Shown: positions 1-8,551 of the stretch, piece by piece
Layout: each line of letters begins with the position of its first letter
Numbering within the stretch: the first letter of the stretch is position 1
Assembly: GCA_022652655.1 (NCBI GenBank)
Contig: JALCRQ010000004.1
Location: 17,928-81,927, forward strand
DNA: 64,000 nucleotides
Origin: Oscillibacter sp.
GTDB taxonomy: Bacteria > Bacillota > Clostridia > Oscillospirales > Oscillospiraceae
Direction of reading: 5' to 3'
Notes under the pieces: generated by a model
The model's input: the letters and a program-made list of their open reading frames with translations, nothing else
What the model was told of the DNA's origin: nothing
Database searches by the model: none
Made by a program: the position numbers and the translations under genes

Positions 1-1233
1 ACACCGCTGACGTTTCTGGGGCTTACGGCGCTGATGTGGGTCTACTTTGCTGCGCTGCGCATTTCCTGCTGCGTGGGGTTTGAGATGGAGACCATCGCTT
101 TTTTCCTCTCCACCCTCTCCCTGGCCGTGACGGCCTCCTCGGCGCCCCGGGCGCTGCCCAAGCAGTTTGCGGCTGTGGCTTTGGGCCTTCTGGCCTTTTT
201 GATCCTGGGCCTTTTCCTGCGGGATCTGCGTCGGACGCAGAAGCTCCGCTGGCTGATGGCGGCGGGTGCCATCGGGCTTCTGGGCATCACGCTGGTGCTG
301 GGCCATACCAAGTTCGGCGCCACCAACTGGATCTCCCTGGGCGGCATGTCCCTCCAACCCTCCGAGCTTGCCAAAATCTGCTATATTTTTGCCGGCTCCG
401 CCACGCTGGAGCGGCTGTTCCGCAAGCGGAACCTGACGCTCTTTATCGTGCTTACCGGCCTTTGCATCGGACTTCTGGGCCTGATGAGCGATTTCGGCAC
501 CGCTGCCATCTTCTTTGTGACGTTTCTGGTGATCGCCTATCTCCGCTCCGGCGATTTTGCCACGCTGGCCCTGATCTGCGGCGGCGCGGTGTTCGGGGCG
601 GGGATTGTTCTCAAGTTCAAGCCCTATATTCTCCGGCGCTTCGCCTCCTGGGGCCACGCGTGGCAGGCTGTGTCCACCACCGGCTTCCAGCAGACCCGCA
701 CCATGTCGGCCGCTGCCTCCGGCGGACTGGTGGGCATGGGCGCGGGCAGCGGCTGGCTGCACAAGGTGCCCGCCGCGGACACCGATCTGGTGTTCGGCAT
801 GGTCTGCGAGGAGTGGGGACTGCTGATCGCGCTTTTGGCTGTGGCCTCCATCGTCGTCCTGGCGGTGTTCGCCGCCCGGGCCTGCCGGGTGGGCCGCTCC
901 AGCTTTTATACCATCGCCGCCTGCGCGGCGGCGTCGCTGATGGTGTTTCAGACCTGCCTCAACGTGTTCGGCGCGGTGGATCTGCTGCCGCTGACCGGCG
1001 TGACGTTCCCCTTCGTCTCCAACGGCGGAAGCGCCATGGTGTCTGCCTGGGGCCTTCTGGCCTACCTCAAGGCCACCGACACCCGGGAGAACGCCAGCTT
1101 CGCCATCAGCATGCGCAAGCGCCGCCGCCTGCTGGAGGAGGCCAGGCGCCGCACGGAGCCGGCGGGCAATCCCTTCGACGGCCCGGACGGCGGATTTGAA
1201 GACGGGGAGGTGCCGCCGGATGAAGAAGATTGA
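1..1233 (+). CDS. SEDS-family peptidoglycan polymerase, FtsW/RodA/SpoVE type (5' partial)
   Basis: The reading frame is open from base 1, so the true start lies upstream; 410 residues are visible. The protein is a chain of hydrophobic helices ending in a charged, Pro/Gly/Glu-rich cytoplasmic tail. Family marks are the DTDLVFGMVCEEWG segment (SEDS TD..F....EE.G) and TGVTFPFVSNGGSAM near the C-terminus (FtsW TG.PLPF.S.GGS). SEDS proteins polymerise lipid II glycan at the membrane together with a class B PBP. The gene immediately downstream is such a PBP and overlaps it, supporting a SEDS-bPBP pair. Whether it serves division, elongation or sporulation cannot be decided from the sequence. Confidence 0.9.
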   Translation, partial: TPLTFLGLTALMWVYFAALRISCCVGFEMETIAFFLSTLSLAVTASSAPRALPKQFAAVALGLLAFLILGLFLRDLRRTQKLRWLMAAGAIGLLGITLVLGHTKFGATNWISLGGMSLQPSELAKICYIFAGSATLERLFRKRNLTLFIVLTGLCIGLLGLMSDFGTAAIFFVTFLVIAYLRSGDFATLALICGGAVFGAGIVLKFKPYILRRFASWGHAWQAVSTTGFQQTRTMSAAASGGLVGMGAGSGWLHKVPAADTDLVFGMVCEEWGLLIALLAVASIVVLAVFAARACRVGRSSFYTIAACAAASLMVFQTCLNVFGAVDLLPLTGVTFPFVSNGGSAMVSAWGLLAYLKATDTRENASFAISMRKRRRLLEEARRRTEPAGNPFDGPDGGFEDGEVPPDEED

Positions 1234-2590
1234 GCACCGCGCGGTGATCTGCCGGATTCTGGCCCTGGCTCTGGTGGTGGGCATGGGAATTTTCGTGTTT
1301 CGCTGGGCCACCCGGGGAAACCGCTGGGTTTCCGCCGCGTTCAACCGCCATCTCTACAACAGCGACGGCGTCCTGGCCAGCGGAACCGTGCTGGATCGGG
1401 ACGGCGACGTCCTCAGCTCAGTGGGCGCGGACGGCAAACGCACCTATTACGCCAGCGCGGACGTCCGGAAGGCCACGCTCCACGCGGTGGGCGACCTGCA
1501 GGGCAATATCGCCACCGGCGCGCTGAACGCCTTTGCCGGTGATCTCACCGGCTTCAACCTGCTGGGCGGCGCCTTTGACGCCCGGCGGGGCAACAGCCTC
1601 TACCTCACCATCGACGCCTACTATAACAACGTGGCCTATCAGGCGCTGAACGGCCGCCGGGGTGCGGTGTGCGTGTACAATTACAAGACGGGGGAAATTC
1701 TCTGCATGGTGTCCGCCCCGTCCTACGATCCCATGAACGTCCCGGCGGATCTCACCACCAGCGACCGCTATCAGGGCGCGTACCTGAACCGCGTGCTCTC
1801 CTCCACCTTTACGCCGGGCTCGGTGTTCAAAACCGTTACGGCGGCCGCCGCCATTGAAAAGCTCCCGGATTATCAGAACAGAACCTGGACGTGCAGGGGC
1901 TCCGTGACCATCAACGGCAACGTCATCACCTGTGCGGGCAGGCACGGGGAGCAGACCCTGGGCCAGGCCCTGGCCAACTCCTGCAACGTGGCCTTTGCGG
2001 AGATTGCCGACGAGCTGGGCGCGGATACGCTGCGGGCGTACACCGAAAAGGCGGGACTGACCGACAGCTACTCTGTCAGCGGCCTTCCCACGGCCAAAGG
2101 CACCTTTGATTTCAAAAATCTTTCCGACGATCAGTTGGGCTGGGCCGGCGTGGGACAGTACCGCGATCTGGTGAATCCCTGCGCGCTGATGGTCTATATG
2201 GGGGCCGTCGCCGGCGGCGGAAAGGCCGCGGAGCCCTATCTGGCGGAAAAGACGGTGAGCCCGCTGGGGATTAAAAACTCCCTGCGGACCCGCAAAACCA
2301 CGGACACGCTGATCGACCCCTCCACGGCGGCGGTGCTGGCGGACATGATGGCCGACAACGTGGACAAGACCTATGGCAGGGAGCGGTTTCCCAACATGGA
2401 TCTGTGCGCCAAATCCGGCACCGCGGAGGTGGGAGACGGAAAATCCCCCCACGCCTGGTTTACCGGCTTTCTGCGGGACGCGGACAAGCCCTACGCCTTT
2501 ACCGTTCTGGTGGAAAACGGCGGCGGCGGCGCGTCTGTGGCCGGAACGGTGGCGGGCAAGGTGCTGCGGGCCGTGACCGGCCAAAAATAG
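1220..2590 (+). CDS. Class B penicillin-binding protein (PbpA/FtsI-like transpeptidase)
   Basis: A 456-residue protein with an N-terminal signal anchor (about residues 9-30) and a transpeptidase domain. Active-site motifs are S201-V-F-K204 (SxxK), S254-C-N256 (SxN) and K398-S-G (KTG variant). It crosslinks peptidoglycan stem peptides outside the membrane and is expected to work with the SEDS protein encoded upstream. The ATG at 1220 was chosen because GGGGAGGTG at 1204-1212 precedes it; an in-frame ATG at 1196 has no such site. The gene overlaps the end of the SEDS gene by 14 bases. It is shorter than FtsI/PBP2 and matches the compact PbpA-like form common in Clostridia and Actinobacteria. 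Confidence 0.9.
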   Translation: MKKIEHRAVICRILALALVVGMGIFVFRWATRGNRWVSAAFNRHLYNSDGVLASGTVLDRDGDVLSSVGADGKRTYYASADVRKATLHAVGDLQGNIATGALNAFAGDLTGFNLLGGAFDARRGNSLYLTIDAYYNNVAYQALNGRRGAVCVYNYKTGEILCMVSAPSYDPMNVPADLTTSDRYQGAYLNRVLSSTFTPGSVFKTVTAAAAIEKLPDYQNRTWTCRGSVTINGNVITCAGRHGEQTLGQALANSCNVAFAEIADELGADTLRAYTEKAGLTDSYSVSGLPTAKGTFDFKNLSDDQLGWAGVGQYRDLVNPCALMVYMGAVAGGGKAAEPYLAEKTVSPLGIKNSLRTRKTTDTLIDPSTAAVLADMMADNVDKTYGRERFPNMDLCAKSGTAEVGDGKSPHAWFTGFLRDADKPYAFTVLVENGGGGASVAGTVAGKVLRAVTGQK

Positions 2591-2600
2591 AGACGGAGCT

Positions 2601-2645
2601 CCGGGGCCGGGCCGCGCTGAATGGGGGCCCGGCCCCGGGCGTTTT
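2601..2645 (+). terminator. Intrinsic terminator after the PBP gene
   Basis: CCGGGGCCGGGCC and GGCCCGGCCCCGG form a 13-bp GC stem around a 12-nt loop, followed by GCGTTTTC. It starts 10 bases after the PBP stop and separates cell-wall genes from the yedF operon. Confidence 0.75.
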
Positions 2646-2720
2646 CCGGCGGCTCCGGCCCGGCAAAGCCCGCGGGAAAGGCGATGCTTCAATTTGATTC
2701 AGGAAAACGATCAAAGATAG

Positions 2721-2745
2721 TTACAATCGTTAAAAACGATTGTAA
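2721..2745. promoter_or_regulatory. Operator-like palindrome upstream of yedF
   Basis: TTACAATCGTT and AACGATTGTAA are perfect 11-bp inverted repeats separated by AAA. It is AT-rich in a GC-rich genome, has no T-run, and lies about 40 bases upstream of the predicted yedF promoter. A dimeric repressor site is more likely than a terminator. The cognate regulator is unknown. Confidence 0.55.
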
Positions 2746-2761
2746 AACGGAGAGGCAGCCC

Positions 2762-2790
2762 TTGCTTTTTTCAGGTGCCGCCCTTACAAT
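2762..2790 (+). promoter_or_regulatory. Sigma-A type promoter for the yedF operon
   Basis: TTGCTT (2762-2767) and TACAAT (2785-2790) are separated by 17 bases, about 50 bases before the yedF start codon. Confidence 0.55.
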
Positions 2791-2839
2791 GAGGGTAAAA
2801 GAATCCCCCGCCGGCGGCGGGGAGACGGAGGAAAGATCC

Positions 2840-3454
2840 ATGAATAAAGTTGTTGTAAATTCCATGGGGGATCAGTGCCCCGTTCCGGTTGTCAAGGCCA
2901 CCCACGCTCTGCGGGATATGAAAGAGCCCGGCGTGCTGGAGGTTCGCGTGGACAATGAGATTGCGGTGCAGAACCTCAACCGTCTGGCCGGCGGCTATAA
3001 GCTGCCCATCCACTCCGAAAAGGTGAGCGACGGGGAGTTCGTGGTCACCATGGAGGTAAAGGAGCCGGTGCAGGTTGTGGTGGCTGAGGACGAGACGCTC
3101 TGCACGCCGGATGCCCGGGGCAGCTTTGTGGTGGCGGTGGATACCGACGCCATGGGCCGGGGGGACGACAAGCTGGGCCGCACGCTTCTCAAGGGCTTTT
3201 TGTATGCGGTGAGCCAGCTGCCCCAGCTGCCCAAGACCATCCTCTTTTATAACGGCGGCGCCCATCTCACGGTGAAGGGCTCCGAATCCCTGGACGATCT
3301 CAAGAGCATGGAGGCCCAGGGCGTGGAGATCCTGACCTGCGGCACCTGCCTGAACTTCTACGGCCTCACCGATGAGCTGGCCGTGGGCGGCGTGACCAAC
3401 ATGTACTCCATCGTGGAGAAGCTGGCGGGCGCGTCCAAGATTATCAAGCCGTGA
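2840..3454 (+). CDS. yedF: Sulfurtransferase-like selenium metabolism protein YedF
   Basis: A 204-residue protein. The N-terminal 75 residues are a TusA/SirA-like domain with the conserved DQCPVP motif (C13). The C-terminal half is a DsrE-like domain with a CGTCLNFYG segment. The family (TIGR03527) is associated with selenium metabolism clusters; its exact reaction is not established. The ATG at 2840 follows GGAGACGGAGGAAAG; the open frame extends back to 2621 but the upstream part is low-complexity and not conserved-looking. The stop overlaps the GTG of the next gene (GTGA), which suggests translational coupling. Confidence 0.9.
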   Translation: MNKVVVNSMGDQCPVPVVKATHALRDMKEPGVLEVRVDNEIAVQNLNRLAGGYKLPIHSEKVSDGEFVVTMEVKEPVQVVVAEDETLCTPDARGSFVVAVDTDAMGRGDDKLGRTLLKGFLYAVSQLPQLPKTILFYNGGAHLTVKGSESLDDLKSMEAQGVEILTCGTCLNFYGLTDELAVGGVTNMYSIVEKLAGASKIIKP

Positions 3455-4593
3455 TTTATCTGGACAACGCGGCCACCACGCTGCACAAGCCCCCCTGCGT
3501 GGGGAAGGCGGTGCTGGCGGCCATGGGCAGCTTTGGCAACAGCGGCCGGGGTACCCACGAGGAATCGCTGACGGCGGCCCGGGTGATCTACGGGGCCCGG
3601 GAGCGGCTGGCGGCTCTGTTTCACTGTCCCAGGGCCGATCACGTGTGCTTTACCGCCAATTCCACGGAGGCGCTGAATATTGCCGTGGCGGGGCTGTTCG
3701 GCCCCGGGGATCACGTGATCTCCACGGATCTGGAGCACAACTCCGTGCTCCGGCCCCTCTATCGGCTCCGCAGTCAGGGCGGGGCGGTGGACTTCGTGCC
3801 CGCCGACCGGCAGGGCTGCATCGACTACGGGGACTTCGAGCGCCTCCTGCGGCCCGGAACCCGGGCCGTCGTGTGCACCCACGGCTCCAATCTGACGGGA
3901 AATCTGCTGGATCTGGGACGGATCGGCGCGTTCTGCCGGGCCCACGGCCTCCTTTTTGTGGTGGACGCGTCTCAGACCGCCGGGGTGTTTCCCATCAATA
4001 TGGAACAGTGGGGCATCGACGTTTTGTGCTTTACCGGCCACAAGAGCCTACTGGGTCCCCAGGGCACCGGCGGACTGTGCGTCCGGGGCGAGCTGCCCAT
4101 CCGGCCCTGGAAGGTGGGCGGCACCGGCGTGCACAGCTACTCCGAGACGCAGCCGGAGGCCTATCCCACCCGGCTGGAGGCCGGGACGCTGAACGGCCAC
4201 GGCATTGCCGGGCTTTACGCGGCTCTGGGCTTTCTGGAGGAGACGGGAATCGACGTCATCCGCGCCAGAGAGCAGGCGCTGGCCCGCCGGTTCTGGGAGC
4301 GGGTGCACGGCCTTCCCGGCGTGACGGTTTACGGCGACTTCTCCGACTTTGAGCGCGCACCGGTGGTGACGCTGAATCTGGGGGAGTGCGATTCCGCCGA
4401 GGTGTCGGACGAGCTGACGGAGCGCTGGGAGATCGCCACCCGGCCCGGGGCGCACTGTGCGCCCAGACTCCACCGCGCCCTGGGGACGGAGGAGCAGGGG
4501 GCTGTGCGGTTCTCCTGGTCATGGTACAATACGGAAGAAGAAACGGACACCGCGGCGGACGCCGTGGAGGCCCTGGCAAAGGAAGCACGCTGA
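3451..4593 (+). CDS. Class V aminotransferase, cysteine desulfurase family
   Basis: A 380-residue PLP enzyme beginning MIYLDNAATT with a GTG start that overlaps the yedF stop. The PLP lysine is K198 in GHKSLLGP, and the probable persulfide cysteine is C336 in GAHCAP. Cysteine desulfurases, including the SufS/CsdB and selenocysteine lyase-like branches, release S or Se from Cys or Sec as a protein-bound persulfide. This matches the small SufS-like family usually annotated TIGR01977. Coupling to yedF suggests it feeds sulfur or selenium to YedF; this is inference from context. Confidence 0.9.
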   Translation: MIYLDNAATTLHKPPCVGKAVLAAMGSFGNSGRGTHEESLTAARVIYGARERLAALFHCPRADHVCFTANSTEALNIAVAGLFGPGDHVISTDLEHNSVLRPLYRLRSQGGAVDFVPADRQGCIDYGDFERLLRPGTRAVVCTHGSNLTGNLLDLGRIGAFCRAHGLLFVVDASQTAGVFPINMEQWGIDVLCFTGHKSLLGPQGTGGLCVRGELPIRPWKVGGTGVHSYSETQPEAYPTRLEAGTLNGHGIAGLYAALGFLEETGIDVIRAREQALARRFWERVHGLPGVTVYGDFSDFERAPVVTLNLGECDSAEVSDELTERWEIATRPGAHCAPRLHRALGTEEQGAVRFSWSWYNTEEETDTAADAVEALAKEAR

Positions 4594-4594
4594 T

Positions 4595-4831
4595 ATGCGG
4601 GAAAAACAAAAGAAACTGGTAGTGACGTTCCGCACCACGGCAGGCGCCATGGCGATGGAGGAGGCCTGCCGCTCCGCGGCGGCGCCGGGACGGCTGATTC
4701 CCGTTCCCCGGGCGATTACGGCGGGGTGCGGCATGTGCTGGGCGGCGCCTCCCGAGAGCCGGGCGGCGATTGAGGAGCTGGTGGTTCGGGAGCACCTGGA
4801 TGTGGACGGACTGTACGACGTCCTGCTGTGA
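4595..4831 (+). CDS. DUF3343 domain protein
   Basis: A 78-residue protein starting one base after the preceding stop (TGATATG). It has the small alpha/beta DUF3343 pattern, with VVTFRTTAGAMAMEEAC near the N-terminus and RAITAGCGMCW in the middle, giving a CxxC pair. The family has no established reaction, but its members occur beside yedF, class V aminotransferases and selenium genes, as here. A role in handling S or Se intermediates is inferred from context only. Confidence 0.8.
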   Translation: MREKQKKLVVTFRTTAGAMAMEEACRSAAAPGRLIPVPRAITAGCGMCWAAPPESRAAIEELVVREHLDVDGLYDVLL

Positions 4832-4844
4832 GGAAGGAGAAGCT

Positions 4845-5024
4845 GTGGCCGGAGCAAGCGCCTGTGAAGAATGCGTCTATTACGACTGCGACGAGGAGAA
4901 CGACTGCTGGTACTGCACCGCAGATTTGGATGAGGACGAGATGGAGCGGTTTCTCCGTTCGGAGGTGAACCGCTGCCCCTTTTACCGGAGGGGCGACGAT
5001 TATCAAAGCGCCCGCCGTCAGTAA
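4845..5024 (+). CDS. Small cysteine-rich protein, DUF6472-like
   Basis: A 59-residue protein with a GTG start at 4845 preceded by AGGAAGGAG (4831-4839). An in-frame ATG at 4770 lies inside the previous gene and has no ribosome binding site. Six cysteines (C7, C10, C15, C21, C24, C44) and an acidic DEDEMERFL segment resemble DUF6472-type proteins, possibly metal-binding. It is the last gene of the yedF operon, with a terminator 10 bases after the stop. Confidence 0.7.
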   Translation: MAGASACEECVYYDCDEENDCWYCTADLDEDEMERFLRSEVNRCPFYRRGDDYQSARRQ

Positions 5025-5033
5025 CGGCAGATG

Positions 5034-5069
5034 AAAAAACCGGCGCCCGTTTGGGACGCCGGCTTTTTG
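5034..5069 (+). terminator. Intrinsic terminator of the yedF operon
   Basis: AAAAAACCGGCG, then CCCGTTTGGGA, then CGCCGGCTTTTT: a GC stem with A- and T-runs on either side. It may also serve the convergent gene that ends at 5123. Confidence 0.85.
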
Positions 5070-5122
5070 CGCGCCGGGCCGGGGAACCGCCGGCGGGGGC
5101 CGGATCCCGCCCCCCGGGACGC

Positions 5123-5746
5123 CTAGGACAGCTTTCGGGCTTCAGCCGGATCGGCGGCGGGGCCGGGTTCCGCCTGCCGCAGGCAGAGCATCTCCAAAAG
5201 CCTGGGCACGGCCTGGTCGTCCCAGAAGCGGGTCAGCTCCCTGCGGCCGCCCAGGCGGTGGGTAAAGCAGAGCACCCGGCCGTCGCCGTCCAGCTCCAGG
5301 CTCTGAATGTCGCTGCGGCGGTAAAGCTCAAAATATCCCCTCTGTTTCACATAGAGATAGCTGTCCGTAACCGTTACATTTTTGATTCCGGACAAAAGAG
5401 AGACGTCCCGCTCCGCCTCAACTTCGGCGCAGAGCTCCGCAAAAGATTTTTCGTTCCCCAGAAGGGAGAGAAACCGGGCGCGTTCCGGATGCCGGTATAT
5501 TTTGAGGCCGTATGAAAGATAGCGGTAATTGCCGTACGAAAGGGCGCCCGCCATCGCGGCAAAGACAAACGCGAACAGCCCCGCCCAGCCGCCGGCGAAA
5601 CCCGAGCCCAGCTCTCTGACGCACAGGGACAGGCAAACGGCAAAAATTCCGAAAATTGCCAGTATGTAGAGGATGCTGAGATCAAAGAAACGCTGTTTTC
5701 CGGAAGTCCGGATATTTTGGTACAGGAATGTGCCGCTGATGTCCAT
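5123..5746 (-). CDS. Two-helix membrane protein of unknown function
   Basis: A 207-residue protein with two adjacent hydrophobic helices (about residues 22-45 and 53-72), then a soluble domain with a YLYVKQRGYFELYRRSDI core that resembles a PH-like beta fold of the DUF6709 kind. I do not recognise a specific function. Of two ATGs (5752 and 5746), the second is better spaced, at 9 bases, from AGGGGG. It is monocistronic and converges on the yedF operon. Confidence 0.6.
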   Translation of the reverse strand: MDISGTFLYQNIRTSGKQRFFDLSILYILAIFGIFAVCLSLCVRELGSGFAGGWAGLFAFVFAAMAGALSYGNYRYLSYGLKIYRHPERARFLSLLGNEKSFAELCAEVEAERDVSLLSGIKNVTVTDSYLYVKQRGYFELYRRSDIQSLELDGDGRVLCFTHRLGGRRELTRFWDDQAVPRLLEMLCLRQAEPGPAADPAEARKLS

Positions 5747-5862
5747 TGTCATCCGCCCCCTGCATTTTCCCGCCGCGCAGATCGGCGGCCTTTTTCACGT
5801 TCAGGCGCATATTTGTCCGAAGCGGCCCGCCAGAGCCTGGCGGGCCGCTCCAAAAAAGACGA

Positions 5863-6201
5863 TTAAAAGCAGGTCCGCCACAGGGGAATGACGCTGATGA
5901 CCGGCTGCTCATAGGGGTGTACGGCCACCGCAGCGGCCAGGACCTCCTCTGCCTTTTCCGCGGGACAGTAGGCCTCTACCTTTACCTCCGGCTCCTCACT
6001 GACTTCCCCCACGGTTCCGATGTACGGAGCAGCGTCCTCCAGCGGACGCCAGCGGCCCACGGTATGGGTGTAGGAGATGCAGGAATCGTATTTTCCGATG
6101 TGCCCCGCGCCTGCCTTCCGCAGCGCCTCATGCAGCACGTTGAGATGGGATTCCGGAATAAAAATTTCCAGCTTGCAGTAGTTGAATTCGTTCATGGTCA
6201 T
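5863..6201 (-). CDS. NIF3/YqfO C-terminal-like (PII/CutA-fold) protein
   Basis: A 112-residue protein with the pattern of the domain inserted in NIF3-family YqfO proteins (COG3323). Key parts are KLEIFIPESHLNVLHEAL at the start, IGKYDSC in the middle and AVAVHPYEQPVISVIPL at the end. As a stand-alone protein it is a ferredoxin-like trimeric fold of unknown role, possibly metal or ligand sensing. The start is supported by AGGAGGG 7 bases upstream. There is no close operon partner; it lies 85 bases downstream of the symporter stop on the same strand. Confidence 0.75.
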   Translation of the reverse strand: MTMNEFNYCKLEIFIPESHLNVLHEALRKAGAGHIGKYDSCISYTHTVGRWRPLEDAAPYIGTVGEVSEEPEVKVEAYCPAEKAEEVLAAAVAVHPYEQPVISVIPLWRTCF

Positions 6202-6285
6202 AGGAAACCCTCCTGTCGAAGATTGAATTTTATGGGAGGGCCGGGCCGGCGGCCCGGCTCCCGCCTGGGTTTGACTGGTGTGCGG

Positions 6286-7722
6286 TTACTGCAGCAGAGA
6301 CTGACTGGAGTAGTTGGTCTCATAGGAGACCGGCTCCGGGTGCTCGCCGCGCTTGAGCGCGGGGAGATAGCGGTCGGTGAAGTCGTTGAAAAGGCGGTTG
6401 ATTTCCTTCCCCTTGAGAATAATCAGCAGGCAGCTGACGATGATGTAGAAAATTGCCAGCATATCCGAAGCGCTCCACAACAGGGCTGCGTCGAAATCGG
6501 AGAAGACCACCACGGGCACGATGAAGTAGACCATGTAGAGATAGCAGCCCAGCCGGGTGTACTTGTTGTCGCCGATGAGGTACTTGAAGGTGTTTTCCGA
6601 CGCGTAGTACATGCCGATGATGGTGGTCCAGGCAAAAACCGTCACCGACAGCGCCGCGAATCCCGCGCCTATGCCGCCGAACGCGGAGCTGAACGCGGCC
6701 GTGACATAGCTGGACTGGGAGATCCCGGGACGGTTGTAGTAGACGCCCGTCATCAGGATGGCCAGCGCGGACATGGTGCAGATTACGATGGTATCGAAAA
6801 ATACCTCGCCCCAGCCCCAGGAGGCCTGGCGGACGGGGTGATCGGTCTTGGCAGGGGAATGGGCGATCATGCCGTAGCCGGCGCCGGCGTCATTGGAGTA
6901 GAGGCCGCGGGCCACGCCGAAGCGCATGGCTTCGCGCACCGTGGCTCCGGCGAAGCCGCCCACAGCGGCCGCAGGCGTAAAGGCGCACTTGACGATCAGC
7001 GCGAAGGTGGGGAGAATCTGGGAGGCGTGGGTGACCATAATGGTGAGCACACCCAGAATGTAGATCCCCGCCATCAGCGGGACGACCTTTTCCATGATGC
7101 TGGAGATGCGGCGCAGCCCGCCGAAGATGACGAGGGAGCAGGTGACGCCGATCAGCACCAGGATGATGACCTTGTTTATATGAAACGCTTCCTGACAGGC
7201 CGAGGTGACGGCTTCGGTCTGTACAAGGCAGGTCCAGGGCGCGGCCAGACTGGTGAGAATGGCCAGAATCAGCGGCAGCCACTTGAGATGAAACGCATTT
7301 TTCAGCGCGAAGGAGCGGTCGCAGACGTATTCGTCCACATTTTTGAATTTGACGCGGTAGCGCTGCCCCAGAATAATTTCGCACGCCTTGGTGGAGCAGC
7401 CCAGCAGGCCGGTGATCCACATCCAGACGACGGCGCCCGGGCCTCCGGCGGCGATGGCCGTGGAGACGCCGGCGATATTTCCGGTGCCGATGGTGTTGGC
7501 CATTGCCGTGCAGGCTGCTGCGAAGGAGGAAACCGTTCCCACGCCGTCGGCTTTGTCGAACATCTTCCCGTAGGTGTTCTTAAAGTGGAATTTCCAGCGG
7601 TAGAAAAAGCTGCCTCTTGTGATGATGGTGGAAAAGACTCCGGTGCCCAGCAGGAGAATTGTCAGCGGAGCTCCCCATGCCCAGTCGGAAAACGCAGAAC
7701 AGGCTTTCAAAATGGATTCCAT
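6286..7722 (-). CDS. Sodium:alanine/glycine symporter, AgcS family
   Basis: A 478-residue protein with about 10-11 membrane helices. It has the AgcS hallmarks MANTIGTGNIAGVSTAIAAG and GPGAVVWMWITGLLG in the first third and SNDAGAGYGMIAHSPAKTD in the middle. It imports alanine or glycine with Na+ across the cytoplasmic membrane. The start is supported by GAGAGGAG upstream. The length is typical of the family. It may be transcribed together with the SSB-like gene 49 bases upstream. Confidence 0.93.
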   Translation of the reverse strand: MESILKACSAFSDWAWGAPLTILLLGTGVFSTIITRGSFFYRWKFHFKNTYGKMFDKADGVGTVSSFAAACTAMANTIGTGNIAGVSTAIAAGGPGAVVWMWITGLLGCSTKACEIILGQRYRVKFKNVDEYVCDRSFALKNAFHLKWLPLILAILTSLAAPWTCLVQTEAVTSACQEAFHINKVIILVLIGVTCSLVIFGGLRRISSIMEKVVPLMAGIYILGVLTIMVTHASQILPTFALIVKCAFTPAAAVGGFAGATVREAMRFGVARGLYSNDAGAGYGMIAHSPAKTDHPVRQASWGWGEVFFDTIVICTMSALAILMTGVYYNRPGISQSSYVTAAFSSAFGGIGAGFAALSVTVFAWTTIIGMYYASENTFKYLIGDNKYTRLGCYLYMVYFIVPVVVFSDFDAALLWSASDMLAIFYIIVSCLLIILKGKEINRLFNDFTDRYLPALKRGEHPEPVSYETNYSSQSLLQ

Positions 7723-7771
7723 ACTTTTCTCCTCTCCCCTTTTTCTGTGACTTGCGCGAAACGCTGGACTT

Positions 7772-8389
7772 TCACTGTGCGCTCTGGACGGGTTCCTCCT
7801 CCGGCAGATGCATGATGGAAACCTCGTAGGCGGTGTGCTCCACGGGGCCGTCGGGGGTCGTCTTGATGTAGATCCGGCTTTGAATCCGCCCCTCCAGGCA
7901 GACCCGCTGGCCCACGCCGGCGCGGCTGAGAACGGTGGCCAGCTGTCCCCACGCGATGACCGGCAGATAATCCGCCCGGCCGTATCTGCGGGAGACTGCC
8001 AGCATCAGATCGCAGATGCTGCGGCCCAGCGGTGTGCGGCGAAAGATCGGCGGCCGGCACAGCACGCCGGAGAGAAGGATGCGGTTAAAAAACTCCCCTG
8101 TGCCCGGAGATACGGACTGCGCGTAAACGCTCAGCACCAGTCTGCTGCCCGAGCCGCTGCGGTTGTTAAAGGAGCGAAGCTGCCCGGTGATCCGCAGAGG
8201 CGTGCCCGGCGTCACCTGCGGCAGCTGCTGTTCCGGAATCAGCACGGGAAGCGTGTCGGCCTGCCCGGACAGACGGGGAACCCGGAGGAGAAACTGAAAA
8301 AACCGGATTCCGTGATTTTCGTGGGAAAATTCCGGAGCGGCGTCGGCGATCCCCTCCAGCTCCACCTCGTTGCGGCTGTTTGCATCCAT
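7772..8389 (-). CDS. SSB-like protein with two OB folds
   Basis: A 205-residue protein with two tandem OB-like halves. Residues 8-95 contain VELEGIADAAPEF and later LRITGQLRSFNN. Residues about 105-200 contain RILLSGVLCRPPIFRRTPLG, then YLPVIAWGQLA and GQRVCLEGRIQSR, the SSB signature. The acidic C-terminal tip of housekeeping SSB is absent. The ATG at 8389 is preferred over the GTG at 8398 because GAGG lies 8 bases before it. It probably binds single-stranded DNA, but no replication gene is nearby. Confidence 0.7.
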   Translation of the reverse strand: MDANSRNEVELEGIADAAPEFSHENHGIRFFQFLLRVPRLSGQADTLPVLIPEQQLPQVTPGTPLRITGQLRSFNNRSGSGSRLVLSVYAQSVSPGTGEFFNRILLSGVLCRPPIFRRTPLGRSICDLMLAVSRRYGRADYLPVIAWGQLATVLSRAGVGQRVCLEGRIQSRIYIKTTPDGPVEHTAYEVSIMHLPEEEPVQSAQ

Positions 8390-8480
8390 AGCGTACACCT
8401 CGTTTGTGATCTGCGGCGGGGCCGGAGCCCGGGCCGCGATTCTGCTAAAGACTATGAACGGCCCGTCCCCAATAGACCTC

Positions 8481-8509
8481 TTTTCAAAGAGAATCTTTCG
8501 GGCTATAAT
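8481..8509 (+). promoter_or_regulatory. Promoter of the DUF2974 hydrolase gene
   Basis: TTTTCA (8481-8486) and TATAAT (8504-8509) are separated by 17 bases, about 43 bases before the ATG at 8552. The -10 is consensus and the -35 is weak. Confidence 0.5.
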
Positions 8510-8551
8510 AAAAGAAATCCCATTTTACCACCGGATAAAAAGGAGAGAGCT

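Noticed and set aside
5746..7815. A 689-codon plus-strand frame
   Set aside because: It is antisense to the NIF3-like and AgcS genes, with low-complexity His/Asp/Gly composition and no start site.
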